Part shown: positions 10,171 through 20,065 of the stretch, piece after piece
Numbering within the stretch: position 1 is the first letter of the stretch
How the letters are laid out: each line of letters starts with the position of its first letter
Source of the DNA: Chara braunii
Lineage: Eukaryota > Streptophyta > Charophyceae > Charales > Characeae
NCBI GenBank assembly: GCA_003427395.1
Contig: BFEA01000895.1
Span: 110,861-160,549, forward strand
Direction of reading: 5' to 3'
Length of the DNA: 49,689 bases
Program-made: the position numbers and the translations under genes
The notes under the pieces: generated by a model
What the model was told of the DNA's origin: nothing
Seen by the model: only the letters and a program-made list of their open reading frames with translations
Databases searched by the model: none

Positions 10171-10613
10171 AGAAAAATTTCCCAGAATTAAATAATTATT
10201 CTATAGTAAAATTACATTTTAAATTTTAAATTTTCATTCCATCTTAAAAAATGTCATTGCAATTTTAAAATTTCTCGCCTTACTTAAACACTTTCTTTCC
10301 AAAAATGGACCCGATATCCCTTCTGATTTGAACTTCATGCTAAAGATGGAATGGAAGTTTGGATTAGCTCGTAGATATTTGTTGTGGTAGAATGAAAGTT
10401 TAATTAAAACATTTCATAAACTCCTTCAGACTTTCATTCCATCTTGAACAAATAAATGTGGTTGGAAGGAAAAACTCATATTTAGACAGAAACTTATCAA
10501 ATAAAATTGGAAATTTTAGAATTTGACAAACATTGGAATGCTTATTTATAAATATGAAGGATTTTTTCTTTATGGAATGTTTTTTCAACTTCAATTTCTC
10601 GTGGGAATTTTTC
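10171..10613. mobile_element. MITE family B, copy 2
   Basis: About 443 bp, from GAAAAATTTCCCAG to GTGGGAATTTTTC, with A/T-rich core matching copies 1 and 3. It separates the C-terminal zinc motif of LINE-1 (10159-9953) from the upstream LINE sequence, so it inserted after LINE-1. No clean target duplication could be read. Confidence 0.75.
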
Positions 10614-11063
10614 TCTTACTCTTGCTCCCGTTACTCGGTTATCTCATTTTTAATCTGCCACCACCATTGGGCGTCTGATAGGAGGTAGGAGATCCGACGT
10701 TGACTCATTCGGTCTAGTAGTAAGGTGAAGCCCTTCTTCCCCAAACCTCGTCATCCCTAAACAACTGGGTCAAGGTTACGCTCTTAAATGGGTTGGTCCA
10801 ACTGCGACAATACTATTTGGCAGTCTTCCTTCTCCCAGAACTTTTGCACTCTCACATGTCACATGTGCAAATGCCCCAGGCGCTGGGGGGCCTCCTCGCT
10901 CAATTTTAATCGCAGCATATCAACTTCTCTCTCCCACTTTGGACGATTCGAGATCCATCCACTGAGTATGATTCCAATTTTTAATATTCGGCCTGGACTT
11001 GAGAGTTTCTGTAGAGGTACCAGATTCCCGACGGGTCCACTACCTCTGGCGCTAGAAGATGCT
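10614..11063 (-). pseudogene. LINE-1 ORF2, degraded region between MITEs
   Basis: Minus-strand frames here (part of 11247-10981, PSGIWYLYRNSQ segment) fit the variable region between the polymerase and the zinc motif of plant L1 elements, but the match is by position more than by sequence. Several stops. Confidence 0.4.
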
Positions 11064-11400
11064 TCGAGGCCTGGGGGATTGTCAAGATTAACATTAGTCT
11101 CTTTTCCCCAACATGGTGGTAAACTACCAGTTTTTGATGAAGTGATTCCTCAATGTGCCATTGTCTTGTTGTAGAGTCCCAGAGGTCACGAATGTGGAAC
11201 ACTACTTTTTTAATCCATCCCAGGTTTCCAGGCCTGGGGGATTGCAAAGATTAACATCAGTCTCTTTTCCCCAACATGGTGGTAACGTACCAGTTATTCA
11301 CGAAGTGATTCCTCAGTGTGCCATTGTCCTGTTATAGAGTTTCAAATGTCACGAATGAAGAACACTCATTTTTTAACCCAACCATCACCAAAGGAACCTG
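11064..11400. repeat. tandem duplication of about 165 bp inside LINE-1
   Basis: The block GAGGCCTGGGGGATTG, AAGATTAACAT, AGTCTCTTTTCCCCAACATGG, GAAGTGATTCCTCA, GTGCCATTGTC occurs at about 11064-11228 and again at about 11229-11400, with scattered substitutions. It lies in LINE-derived sequence and is absent as a repeat elsewhere in the window. Confidence 0.8.
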
Positions 11401-11513
11401 ATTCTTTGTTTGCTCTAAACCGACTGCCTCTTGTGCCCAAAACGCATGGGTTGTCAAATAACGGTTGATTCAACACCTCTTCTGCTATCACTTGATTGAG
11501 CCACATGTTTGAC

Positions 11514-12037
11514 TACAACGAAAAAAATTCCTAGAATTAAATAATCATTCTATAGTAAAATTAAAATCTAAATTTTAAATTTTTATTCCATCTTAAAAAA
11601 TGTCATTCAAATTTAAAAAATTTTCATCTTACTTCAAACTTTCATTCCAAGAATAGGGTATCCCTTCTTATTTGGACTGCATGCTAGAGATGGAATGAAA
11701 GTCTGGATGAGTTCATGAAATATTTTAATTGGACTGTTATTCTAAGTAAGGATTTTCAGTCATAAATAGGTTAATCCAATCTTAATTAGAAGATATTTGT
11801 TGTAGTAGAATGAAAATTTAATTAAAATATTTCATAAACTCGGTCAGACTTTCATTCCATCTTCAACAAATAGATGTAGTTGGAAGGAAAAACTCATTTT
11901 TAGACGGGAACTTATCAAATAGAACTGAAAATTTTATAATTGGACGAACATTAGAATGATAATTTATAAATATGAAGGATTTTTTTTTATGGAATGTTTT
12001 TTCAACTTTAATTTCTCGTGGGAATTTTTTTGTTGTA
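11514..12037. mobile_element. MITE family B, copy 3, with 3 bp target duplication
   Basis: The best-preserved copy (524 bp): termini TACAACGAAAAAAATTCC and, inverted at the right end, TACAACAAAAAAATTCCC, flanked by GAC on both sides (11511-11513 and 12038-12040). A 3 bp duplication and a CTACAA(C/G)AAAAA-type end are reminiscent of CACTA (En/Spm) elements, but this is inference. It interrupts LINE-1, whose SRFWSYIINAWRSV segment ends at the right edge and whose NQPLFDNP segment resumes left of it. No coding capacity. Confidence 0.8.
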
Positions 12038-12040
12038 GAC

Positions 12041-13706
12041 GCTTCTCCATGCATTGATAATGTATGACCAAAATCTCGATCGGATTTTTCTCACAAGAAA
12101 GGATTCAAGTTGGAGACACATCTACGTCTAAGACTTTCTACCGATCTAACTCCCACTTCGCCGCAAGGATGTGTTCACACATCTTAATCCAATCATGTTC
12201 AATACCTTCACAGTTGGCTGCCTTAATGATCCAGTTGGCTAGGAGCAGATAATTATGTCTAGTCGGATCACTAATTCCTAAGCCTCCCTTACTCGTGGTT
12301 GGGCAATAAGTTTCTAGACTATTTTTGAAATAAATCCCTCCTCACCCTCCACTTTGGGTTTCCATATAAACTTCGCAGAGATTCTTATGATCTGTTCTAG
12401 GAGGGAAGGGTTCAGTAAATGGACAATACCTACGAAGTTAAGTAAGGACATCTGAGAGGTGCTTACCACCATTGCCCGACCGAAGAGTGAGAGGTGAGGG
12501 GCATAGTTCCAAGACTTCGTCCTCGTCACTATCTTATTTTGCAAGATTTCTTCTTGAGTCTCGTGACAGGAGTCCAAGGCTAACATCACTCCTTAGAAAT
12601 GTTCGACTTCTCCTTTTTTGATCCGCTTCATTCCTCAATCCGCTTCCAGTGTTATGGAATAAGGTAAGAAAGTATACCGACGTTCGCCAGTTGACGGCAA
12701 TATCAGAGAACAGAGAGTATTCATCCAGTAGTTACTTTAGGGCGTCCAAAGCATTCAAGTCGTTATTGCAAATCACGAATAAATCATCGGCTAATGATTT
12801 GACTTTACACCCCCTCTTCCTTAGAGCCAAACCCACAATTTTCGGTCGATGCCTGATGTTCAATGTAATTACTTCCAGTTGGAGAATAAAAACCAGGGGT
12901 GGAAGCCATGTCTTAGTGATCTTGACAATCAAAAAGAATGTGACAGAAAGTGGTTAACCATGACTGTTGCAGAAGAGTGGGTGTACAACACTACAACCCA
13001 TCTACGAAAGTTCTCACCAAATCCTATGTGACGTAGGGTAGTTAGGACGAAGCTCTAGTTAACTCTGTCATACACTTTCTCAAGGTCGAGTAGCAGAACT
13101 GAAAGTGGCCATTCCTCTTTTTCCACAATCTCTAGCACTTCTATCTCCGTAACGATATTATCAAATATTGAGCGCCCTTGCACGAAAGCAGGTTGGTCCT
13201 GGCCTACCAACTCCGGCAACGACGACATGTATTGCACTAGCCTTCTAGCACGCGTCTTGACTAGGATCTTATAGGACACATTTAGCCTAGATATAGGTGA
13301 TTTGATCTCTCTCAGATTTCTTATACAGTAAAGTAATTATACTGTGACACATACTTGATAACAGATTTCCCCTCGTGAGGACGCTGTTATACATTTGTAG
13401 AAGTGTTTCCCTTACATCTGACCAAAACATCTCAGAGAACTCCACTGTCATACCATCCGATCTCGTGGCCTTTCCTCTTGCAATCATAACCTTGATTGCC
13501 TGATAAACTTCTACCTCTGTGATTGGTCTATCGAAGTCCAACCTACCTGCTAGGGGTAACCTGACATCCACCACTTCCCACGTGTCTCTCAAATGTGCCT
13601 GCCCTATATCCAGTTCAGCAGTGTTGTGATGCGAAGTCAAAATATCACATAAGCAAAGGTCGTACAACTCTCTGTATATGCACATCTCACGGGAGGACTT
13701 CGCCAC
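12041..13706 (-). pseudogene. LINE-1 ORF2 reverse-transcriptase domain
   Basis: Read downward from 13706: LPLAGRLDFDRPITEVEVYQ with RGKATRSDGMTVEF (thumb-side consensus GKAPGPDG), ITLLYKKSERD, then 13279-13055 with YKILVKTRARRLVQ, QDQPAFVQGRSIFDN and LLLDLEKVYDRVN, then SLADDLFVI (the catalytic box, here LADD, near 12783-12788), WNYAPHLSLFGRAMVV, and SKGGLGISDPTRHNYLLLANW near 12290-12230. This is the canonical order of a plant L1 reverse transcriptase, which copies element RNA at the nicked target. Frames change several times and stops are frequent, so it is inactive. Confidence 0.85.
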
Positions 13707-14227
13707 TCGTGCTTGTTGATTGAATGGATCTTATAAAATTTTCATTTCTTTATGATCGAAGCGTGGGAGTAACCATTGGAAATGTTGGCTTCGCCATTTG
13801 GTTGCCGGACTGGATCCTTTTTACTGTCTAGATTTCCTTCCACGTTTCCGATTTAACTTCATGAATTTTGTCCCATTCTTACAGTCTGTGTCCTCTCTCC
13901 GTGATCCATCAATATGCCTCTATCGATTTCGGAGCAAGTAGGGCTATCACTGCTTCGGCATCGGCAACTGTCTTTTTCAACGCAGCCTCCTTTTTGTTGT
14001 CTTGAAGTACTAGAACCCACGAGAAGACATTGAGCATGTTTGAAATGAAATAAATAAAAACATCTCCCACAAATTTGTCAATGACTCAAAGAGATGTTTC
14101 TTATGTATCCATACATTCAACTGGTCTATCACTCATTGCTTAACACCCGGGTCTTTAATGACCGCACCATTTAGTATGAAAATGCCCTTTCCCCTCGTCG
14201 GGTCTTCTTCCCATAAGAACTGCAATA
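13707..14227 (-). pseudogene. LINE-1 ORF2 linker between endonuclease and RT, degraded
   Basis: No frame longer than about 60 codons. By position it is the spacer between the endonuclease and polymerase domains, usually poorly conserved. Nothing else is visible in it. Confidence 0.45.
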
Positions 14228-14611
14228 TCACCGGGTTGTGGTCGGAGATAGCCGCCAGACGATATGGACACATCTAGTGTGTTCAACCATTGCCTGACTT
14301 ATCAAAAAGTAATCTAATCGACGAAGGGTACCTCGAAGGCCAGATGCGATCTGTGATGAATACCAAGTGTAGCCCGGATTGGAAGGGTTTGTCAATCTGT
14401 ATGGGTCCGAGAGATCTAGCTCTAACATAATCTCCAGGACGACATCCACATCCTTACGAACCCTTCCAAAGTTAAGCAGCGGGCTCGCATCATCCAACGC
14501 CATCTTCCAATCATTTGTGATAACAATATTATCTACCTCAGATAGAAAGTCAATTTAAACTTCAAACGATTCCAATCTCTCTGTTTTTTCCGCAGGTGCA
14601 TAGACTGTTGC
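14228..14611 (-). pseudogene. LINE-1 ORF2 endonuclease, C-terminal half
   Basis: Minus-strand reading from 14611: TVYAPAEKTERLESFE, then TNDWKMALDDAS, DLSDPYRLTNPSNPGYTWYS and RLDYFLIS, ending SPTTTR. These match the APE-type endonuclease of plant L1 elements (SxYAPN, GDFN, YTW, RLDY and SDH boxes), but GDFN is degraded to TNDW and the final Ser-Asp-His is altered. The enzyme would nick target DNA. The N-terminal half is at 15833-16329, beyond the insertion at 14612-15818. Confidence 0.85.
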
Positions 14612-14799
14612 CACCAATCCCCCGCGGCCGCGGTCTTCGGCGGCCCACCGCGACTGAGGGGAGAGGGGGTTGGCGAAGGGGGTTGCGGATCGAGGTTCCG
14701 GAACCCCAACCCCACCCCCTTGGACAAAAAAATGTTATTTTTTTTTTTTTTGGGGGGGGTAGCTTTTGGTGTGTGGAAAAAAAAAAAAAAGAAAAAAAA

Positions 14800-14860
14800 A
14801 AATTGATTGATTGATAAAGTGATTGATTGATTGATTGGTTGATTGATTGATTGGTTGATC

Positions 14861-14940
<80 letters not shown>

Positions 14941-14960
14941 CATTGATTGATTGATTGGTG
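14800..14960. repeat. (TTGA)n tetranucleotide repeat
   Basis: About 160 bp of TTGA units with occasional TTGG and TCGA variants. The Ile-Asn-Gln-Ser repeats in open frames are its translation. Confidence 0.95.
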
Positions 14961-14997
14961 GAGGAGAGGTCCTCCCTGCCCTCCCCCCGGCATACTC

Positions 14998-14999
14998 AC

Positions 15000-15044
<45 letters not shown>

Positions 15045-15135
15045 AACACACACACAGATGCACACACACACACACATACACACACTATCACACACACGCA
15101 CGGCCATACACAAACACACGTGTGCATACACACTC

Positions 15136-15179
<44 letters not shown>

Positions 15180-15359
15180 GCGTGCGCACATACACACACA
15201 CACACGCTCACACCCACACACCCACACACACACACGCACACACACGCACGCACAGACACACACAGAGACATACACGCACGCACACACACACAGACACACA
15301 CATAGACACACACGCACACATACACACATTCACACACACACACACATACATACACTCAT

Positions 15360-15431
<72 letters not shown>
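14998..15431. repeat. (CA)n microsatellite with interspersed ACGC, ACAT, ACAG units
   Basis: About 430 bp; the last 70 bp are pure CA. Open frames on both strands across it (Thr-His or Cys-Val repeats) are not genes. Confidence 0.95.
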
Positions 15432-15432
<1 letters not shown>

Positions 15433-15598
15433 AACAATCAGAAAAAATGAAAAAAAGACTTCCCTTTTTTTATTGTGTCTCTTTTGATTTTAATACTTGT
15501 TTTTTTTTTAATTTTTAATTTTAAAAAATAACAAAAAGCATCAAAATCCAAAAACAAAACTATGGGGATGTAAGGAATTTCAAACCCTACAGCCCCAC

Positions 15599-15616
15599 AC
15601 ATATATATGTACATAC

Positions 15617-15664
<48 letters not shown>

Positions 15665-15690
15665 GTATATGACGATATATATATATTTGG
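15599..15690. repeat. (TATG/TATA)n repeat
   Basis: Alternating purine-pyrimidine tract of TATATG, TACATACATATATG units; lies between the (CA)n tract and the GC-rich palindromic end of the insertion. Confidence 0.9.
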
Positions 15691-15719
15691 CCTATTATTA
15701 TATATTTTTTTTAAATCAC

Positions 15720-15815
15720 GGGGGTTTTTGGTCGCGGTTGGCCCCCGCGGTTGCCCCCCGCGGGCATGATCATGACCGCATGCGGTAAAATGGCCCGCGG
15801 TCATGACCGCGGGTG
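15720..15815. repeat. GC-rich nested palindromes at insertion end
   Basis: Several overlapping inverted repeats built from CCCGCGG and GCATG, CATGATCATG, ACCGCATGCGGT and CCGCGGTCATGACCGCGG. The last is an 18 bp perfect palindrome just inside the right boundary of the insertion. The left end of the insertion has related CCCCCGCGGCCGCGG. Confidence 0.8.
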
Positions 15816-15832
15816 ATACATAGGACTGTTGC

Positions 15833-16329
15833 AGCTGCCTATTCTTCTCCGGATGACAAGAACTTAAGCAAAACCCACTTTCACGATTGGTCAAAGTCAT
15901 AGTCCTCAGTTGTTGCGTCTAGGTTATGGTGGACTAGTATTGCCACTCCACCTCTAGACTCTGTGGCGGGAGCACAAATGCGAGGGTCATCCCACCACGT
16001 GCCTAACTCTAAAATCTTATCGTGATCTAGCTTGGTTTCTCGAAGACACATATTTGGACTTTGTTAGAGTGGATCCATTACTTCAACCTGCTCCCCTTAT
16101 TCTGCTTCCCTGTGTCTTCCAACCCACGCACGTTCCACATAGCTACCAGAATTTTATGCATTATTGTTACTTGCGGTGTGCCCTGCTGGATCCGAAGGGT
16201 AGCAATCAATGAGGAGGATGGCATTGGGCCATTCATATTCGCTGGCATGCCTGTGTCCCATCGCTGTGTTAAAACATTTAAAAAGGCAGGGGATGATAAA
16301 GATCTCAATTTTGGGATCTTAGTGCACAA
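15833..16329 (-). pseudogene. LINE-1 ORF2 endonuclease, N-terminal half
   Basis: The minus strand reads ILVAMWNVRGLEDTGKQNK near 16170-16115, then LRETKLDHDKILELGTWWDD, then GGVAILVHHNL, the start of an APE-type endonuclease (WNxRGL, metal-binding E in the QETKL box, GGV box). The Met before WNVRG is a plausible ORF2 start. A stop lies just before the insertion at 15818, and others occur further along. It joins in register with the half at 14228-14611. Confidence 0.85.
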
Positions 16330-16872
16330 TTGCCTAAGGTAGATGCATCAACATCACCAAGAAATTTTATCTTAGATAGCTCTTGGTGGTCTTCCTTTGC
16401 GAGCCAATCCAAGGGAAAGAGACAAAACCCTTGTCCAACTAATCGCGCCAAAGATTCCTGAGAGATTTGAGCATCTATAAGCGGAGTGAGGATCTTGACC
16501 TTCAAACCAAGTTTCTCTATGAAAACCTTGACGTCGAATTGTCCAGAATGTTCCTTACCGCTATGTTGCTACTGTATGACCTTCGACTAAGTTCAAAATT
16601 TTCAATGGTAGTGGTGGATTAGTGATCGACTAATAAGGTAAAATCGTAGTCGTAGGCACGGTTGCCCAAGCGAGTACAAAAATTATGTCCTAAGCTGCTA
16701 GGAATAGAAGTGGCAACAAATGTTTTGCCCACTCGTTATCACTACCCATGGAGTTTGTTACTTGACGTCTGCTTCTTTAACCGGTTGTAGCTGCTGCCAT
16801 CGTTCCGTCCCCTCCTCCTTGAAGTGTTGCAGTTGCTAGGTGAGAGGAGTGTTCCTCCTCAAGTTCTTGGAT
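16330..16872 (-). pseudogene. LINE-1 region between ORF1 and ORF2, degraded
   Basis: A 66-codon frame (16505-16305) of normal composition and shorter pieces. By position this is ORF1 C-terminus and the inter-ORF segment. No domain seen. Confidence 0.45.
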
Positions 16873-18395
16873 TCAAAGTTCCTCCATGTCTTCACCGAGC
16901 TTGCGCCGCTGCTTCGTCGGAGTAGATTCCATACGCGATCCTAAGCTAGTCAATGCTTTGCTCTTATTGCCACCTTGAGTTAATGTGGGACTGACGCTAC
17001 CAACGACCATCCCCGTTGACCTTTGGAGGCCCGAAGTTTTTTCTCGTTCGCTTGGTAATGTACCACCTTGAATATTCATTGACTTCTGAATACCTGTCGT
17101 GAATGCAGGATTGTTTCTGTACACCATTTGATGTCGAACTTCCTGAACCGGATTTGTGCCACCTCTCGGGGGTCCGAATTCTCCCTTGTATGTAGGTTGC
17201 TTCTTATGACGTTCGTTAGAACTGGATGAAATCTTTGTACCTGACGACAATTTTCGTGTCTTGGTCTCCATTGAAGATTTCGAAGAAGATGCTTGGCCTC
17301 GACTTGATCCTTCTCGAGAGCTTGGCGGGTGATGGCTGCTTTATTCACTTGGGGCTTCACTTGATGCCTCACTTGGAGCTGCACTCAGGGTAAGACGGGA
17401 TTGACGTGCCGGACTATGAGCTCTTCGACGATGTTGACGTTACAATCTTCCATGTGGTTAAAGTAGTGTCAGCACTGGCTACACCAAGGCGTAAGTGCAT
17501 TTAATTTAACCACTTTTAGCTCAATAAGTTGTCCTTGCAGTGTTACAGTAAATGGGATCGTTTCTCTCAGCCTCAATAGATATTCCACATCGGACGTTGA
17601 TTAACTGTGGAGTGCACGCGTTTCGTTTAGAGGCATAAACCTTTTGTATCGGTCCAATAGAGAGCTACTACATCGAGACTCCAGGTAGAAGTACGCATCG
17701 ATAGGTACGTCTAGTATATGAAGCCAAAAATAGTTTCTCGCAGTTTATCTTTTTGCTTATTGTATGTCAATCTTAACCATCCACGGTTTAAAGTTGATGC
17801 GATGCCACCTTCCTCGTAATGATAATCGAGCTTCTTCTTCCTCCAGCATCGATTCCATCACTTTCTCGATTCAATGCATACTCGTCCTCTGGTTACCGTT
17901 GAGTCAAATCTAGCTTTCCCCATCCAGATGCTCTCATACTATGGCATCTTCTTTTATCTTCTTTGGGAGGTTCTTAGAGCCTTCCTCGAAGATGACCGTA
18001 ATTGTCCTCTCCTTTAACCTCTTCACGTTGATTTCATCAAGAGACGGGTTCATGGTAAAGTGGACTTTCGTTTCTTCCACCTACATCTCACCTATCTCCC
18101 ATCCGGAAGGCAGCAACCTAGCGTCAAAACACTTAGAGAGAATATCCTTAACACGTTCTTCTTTGGCCCAATAATTGGTCTGCGACGAGGGGGGAAAACG
18201 ATTTTGCGTCTCGACTTTTTCTTCAACTCCTGTTTGTGGTTGTGGTGTTGTCACTTCATCTTCCGCTCCAACCATTCCCAAGTCACCCCCCAATGGTGGG
18301 GGAGGTTCTGTTGGTTTTGACTGAGCCCCTTCCATGTCGATTATCACGTAATCCATGGAGGGAGGTTCCATCCTTCTCACCGAAAACCCATACAT
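16873..18395 (-). pseudogene. LINE-1 ORF1-like protein (DUF4283-like block and zinc-knuckle-like motif)
   Basis: Downward from 18395: an acidic, proline-rich N-terminus (TEPPPPLGGDLG), NYWAKEERVKDILSKCF, then VEETKVHFTMNPSLDE, RGRWHRINFKPWMVKIDI (about 17815-17760), a WLHILDVPIDAYFYLESR block, WCSQC...HYFNHMEDC (about 17490-17445, zinc-knuckle-like but with altered spacing and a stop inside), and a basic Ser/Lys-rich tail (17271-16873). GRWxRINFKPWM is characteristic of the DUF4283 domain in plant L1 ORF1, thought to bind element RNA. Stops interrupt it repeatedly. Confidence 0.75.
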
Positions 18396-18670
18396 GATAC
18401 CCTAATGATGATATCAATGCCCTGAGTTCCTCGAGGGAAGGCATCTTCCAACGTGGTGCGAAACTAAAATCGTCTGATTGTGTATGATGGTGATGGAGTG
18501 TATCGTGTTCTTGGGTGGATAGTAAGGGCTAGACAATCCACACTAGGAAGTTAGACATGGATGATCTTTGCGTACAAGACTGCGTGCACATCAAACCATG
18601 TCGGCTGATGGCAGGCGACTAGACCGGCGTACAACGGTGGCGGCGAAACCGAGTGTTGTTCGCGCCGCTA

Positions 18671-18789
18671 ACCGATACCCGCCCTGTTTTTGGCTTTTGG
18701 CAGGACTCGGTTCGGGTTGGAAAACGACCCCACTTGGTCGGTATAGGAAAAGCAACTGACAATGCCACGCGCCCTATTAATACACGCCC

Positions 18790-18842
<53 letters not shown>
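18671..18842 (+). repeat. repeat X, copy 1, right half, ending in (CT)n at the gap
   Basis: From ACCGATACCCGCCC the sequence TTTTTGGCTTTTGGCAGGAC, TCGGTTCGGG matches the reverse complement of 19720-19760. The copy runs into (CT)n at 18793-18842 and then the assembly gap. Its left half is at 8755-8997 across LINE-1. Confidence 0.65.
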
Positions 18843-19542
18843 NNNNNNNNNNNNNNNNNNNNNNNNNNNNNNNNNNNNNNNNNNNNNNNNNNNNNNNNNN
18901 NNNNNNNNNNNNNNNNNNNNNNNNNNNNNNNNNNNNNNNNNNNNNNNNNNNNNNNNNNNNNNNNNNNNNNNNNNNNNNNNNNNNNNNNNNNNNNNNNNNN
19001 NNNNNNNNNNNNNNNNNNNNNNNNNNNNNNNNNNNNNNNNNNNNNNNNNNNNNNNNNNNNNNNNNNNNNNNNNNNNNNNNNNNNNNNNNNNNNNNNNNNN
19101 NNNNNNNNNNNNNNNNNNNNNNNNNNNNNNNNNNNNNNNNNNNNNNNNNNNNNNNNNNNNNNNNNNNNNNNNNNNNNNNNNNNNNNNNNNNNNNNNNNNN
19201 NNNNNNNNNNNNNNNNNNNNNNNNNNNNNNNNNNNNNNNNNNNNNNNNNNNNNNNNNNNNNNNNNNNNNNNNNNNNNNNNNNNNNNNNNNNNNNNNNNNN
19301 NNNNNNNNNNNNNNNNNNNNNNNNNNNNNNNNNNNNNNNNNNNNNNNNNNNNNNNNNNNNNNNNNNNNNNNNNNNNNNNNNNNNNNNNNNNNNNNNNNNN
19401 NNNNNNNNNNNNNNNNNNNNNNNNNNNNNNNNNNNNNNNNNNNNNNNNNNNNNNNNNNNNNNNNNNNNNNNNNNNNNNNNNNNNNNNNNNNNNNNNNNNN
19501 NNNNNNNNNNNNNNNNNNNNNNNNNNNNNNNNNNNNNNNNNN
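18843..19542. other. assembly gap (700 N)
   Basis: Exactly 700 N, flanked on both sides by (CT)n and lying between two inverted copies of repeat X, an arrangement that often breaks short-read assembly. Reading frames drawn across it are meaningless. Confidence 1.
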
Positions 19543-19569
19543 TAGTACTCTCTCTCTTTCTCTCTCTCT

Positions 19570-19601
<32 letters not shown>

Positions 19602-19612
19602 CCTCTCTCTCA
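19543..19612. repeat. (CT)n then poly-T
   Basis: TCTC runs followed by about 28 T and more CTCTCT. With 18793-18842 this shows the gap sits in pyrimidine-rich simple sequence. Confidence 0.9.
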
Positions 19613-19990
19613 GCGGGGTTTGCTGCAAACTGCAAGGTGGGAGCACGGCCCCTGAACGAGCAACTGTTGCTGCGCAATTTCGAAAGCCTTGGCCACAATG
19701 TGAAAACACAGTCCACCTCTACGCGCCCGAACCGAGTCTTGCCAGAAGCCAAAAACGGGAGGGCCTGCCACTGGTACCTGCTCCCAGGCTAGGCCACGGG
19801 ATTATGAGCAGTACCACTAGCCCAGGCCACCTCCCGTTTTTGCCAGTTATTAAACCGGTAGGCCATCGAACGCAGAGTTTACTGTTTTTCTTGCAGTTTC
19901 TAACTGATCTTGGCCCAATTTTGCAGTCGACTGTTATTTTTGCAAATTCTGAACTGTGCACCGGTCACAGACGCAGTTAAAAAAAAAAAG
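19613..19990 (-). repeat. repeat X, copy 2 (inverted)
   Basis: Uninterrupted copy. Read on the minus strand it goes from TTAACTGCGTCTGTGACCGG through GGCAAAAACGGGAGGTGG and CAGGTACCAGTGG to CAAGACTCGGTTCGGG and then unique-looking sequence toward the gap. It contains the same hairpin as copy 1: AAAAACGGGAGGGCC...GGTAC (19751-19777) against GTACC...CCTCCCGTTTTT (19811-19841). Its continuity across the point where copy 1 is split supports LINE-1 as the intruder. Confidence 0.75.
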
Positions 19991-20039
19991 TTTAGAGAAT
20001 GGGGGGGGAGAGGAGGAGGAGGAGACAAAAAAAGGAAAA

Positions 20040-20065
20040 ATTGCATCTGTACCCCACTTAAAACT
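20040..20065 (-). repeat. short block shared with 28.0 kb
   Basis: The reverse complement TTTTAAGTGGGGTACAGATG matches TTTAAGTGGGGTAAAGATGC at about 27992-28013. A neighbouring part of the same 28 kb sequence matches 21976-22030. Confidence 0.55.

Larger units (their letters stand above)
14612..15818. mobile_element. 1.2 kb microsatellite-filled insertion with 13-14 bp target duplication
   Basis: The endonuclease coding sequence is cut here. CATAGACTGTTGC (14599-14611) and CATAGGACTGTTGC (15819-15832) flank the insert and are duplicates of one LINE sequence; with one copy removed the endonuclease frame runs on in register. The insert has GC-rich ends (CCCCCGCGGCCGCGG at left, CCCGCGGTCATGACCGCGGG at right), a T/A-rich stretch, a (TTGA)n tract, a long (CA)n tract and a (TATG)n tract. 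A target duplication of this length is typical of LINE-mediated retrotransposition. No coding region. Confidence 0.65.
8998..18670 (-). mobile_element. LINE-1: degenerate L1-type non-LTR retrotransposon with nested insertions
   Basis: On the minus strand the order is ORF1-like block (18395-16873), endonuclease (16329-15833 and 14611-14228), reverse transcriptase (13706-12314), C-terminal zinc-containing region (to about 9953) and an A-rich tail (T-rich on plus at 8998-9050). Frames are broken by many stops, so it is a fossil. Two family B MITEs and a 1.2 kb microsatellite-rich block have inserted in it. The outer limits come from repeat X resuming on both sides. Confidence 0.8.

Noticed and set aside
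14940-15487. His-Thr and Cys-Val repeat frames
   Set aside because: Pure translation of a (CA)n microsatellite on both strands.
18619-19792. Long frames of about 300-380 codons on both strands across 18.6-19.8 kb
   Set aside because: Most of the length is the 700 N gap flanked by (CT)n.
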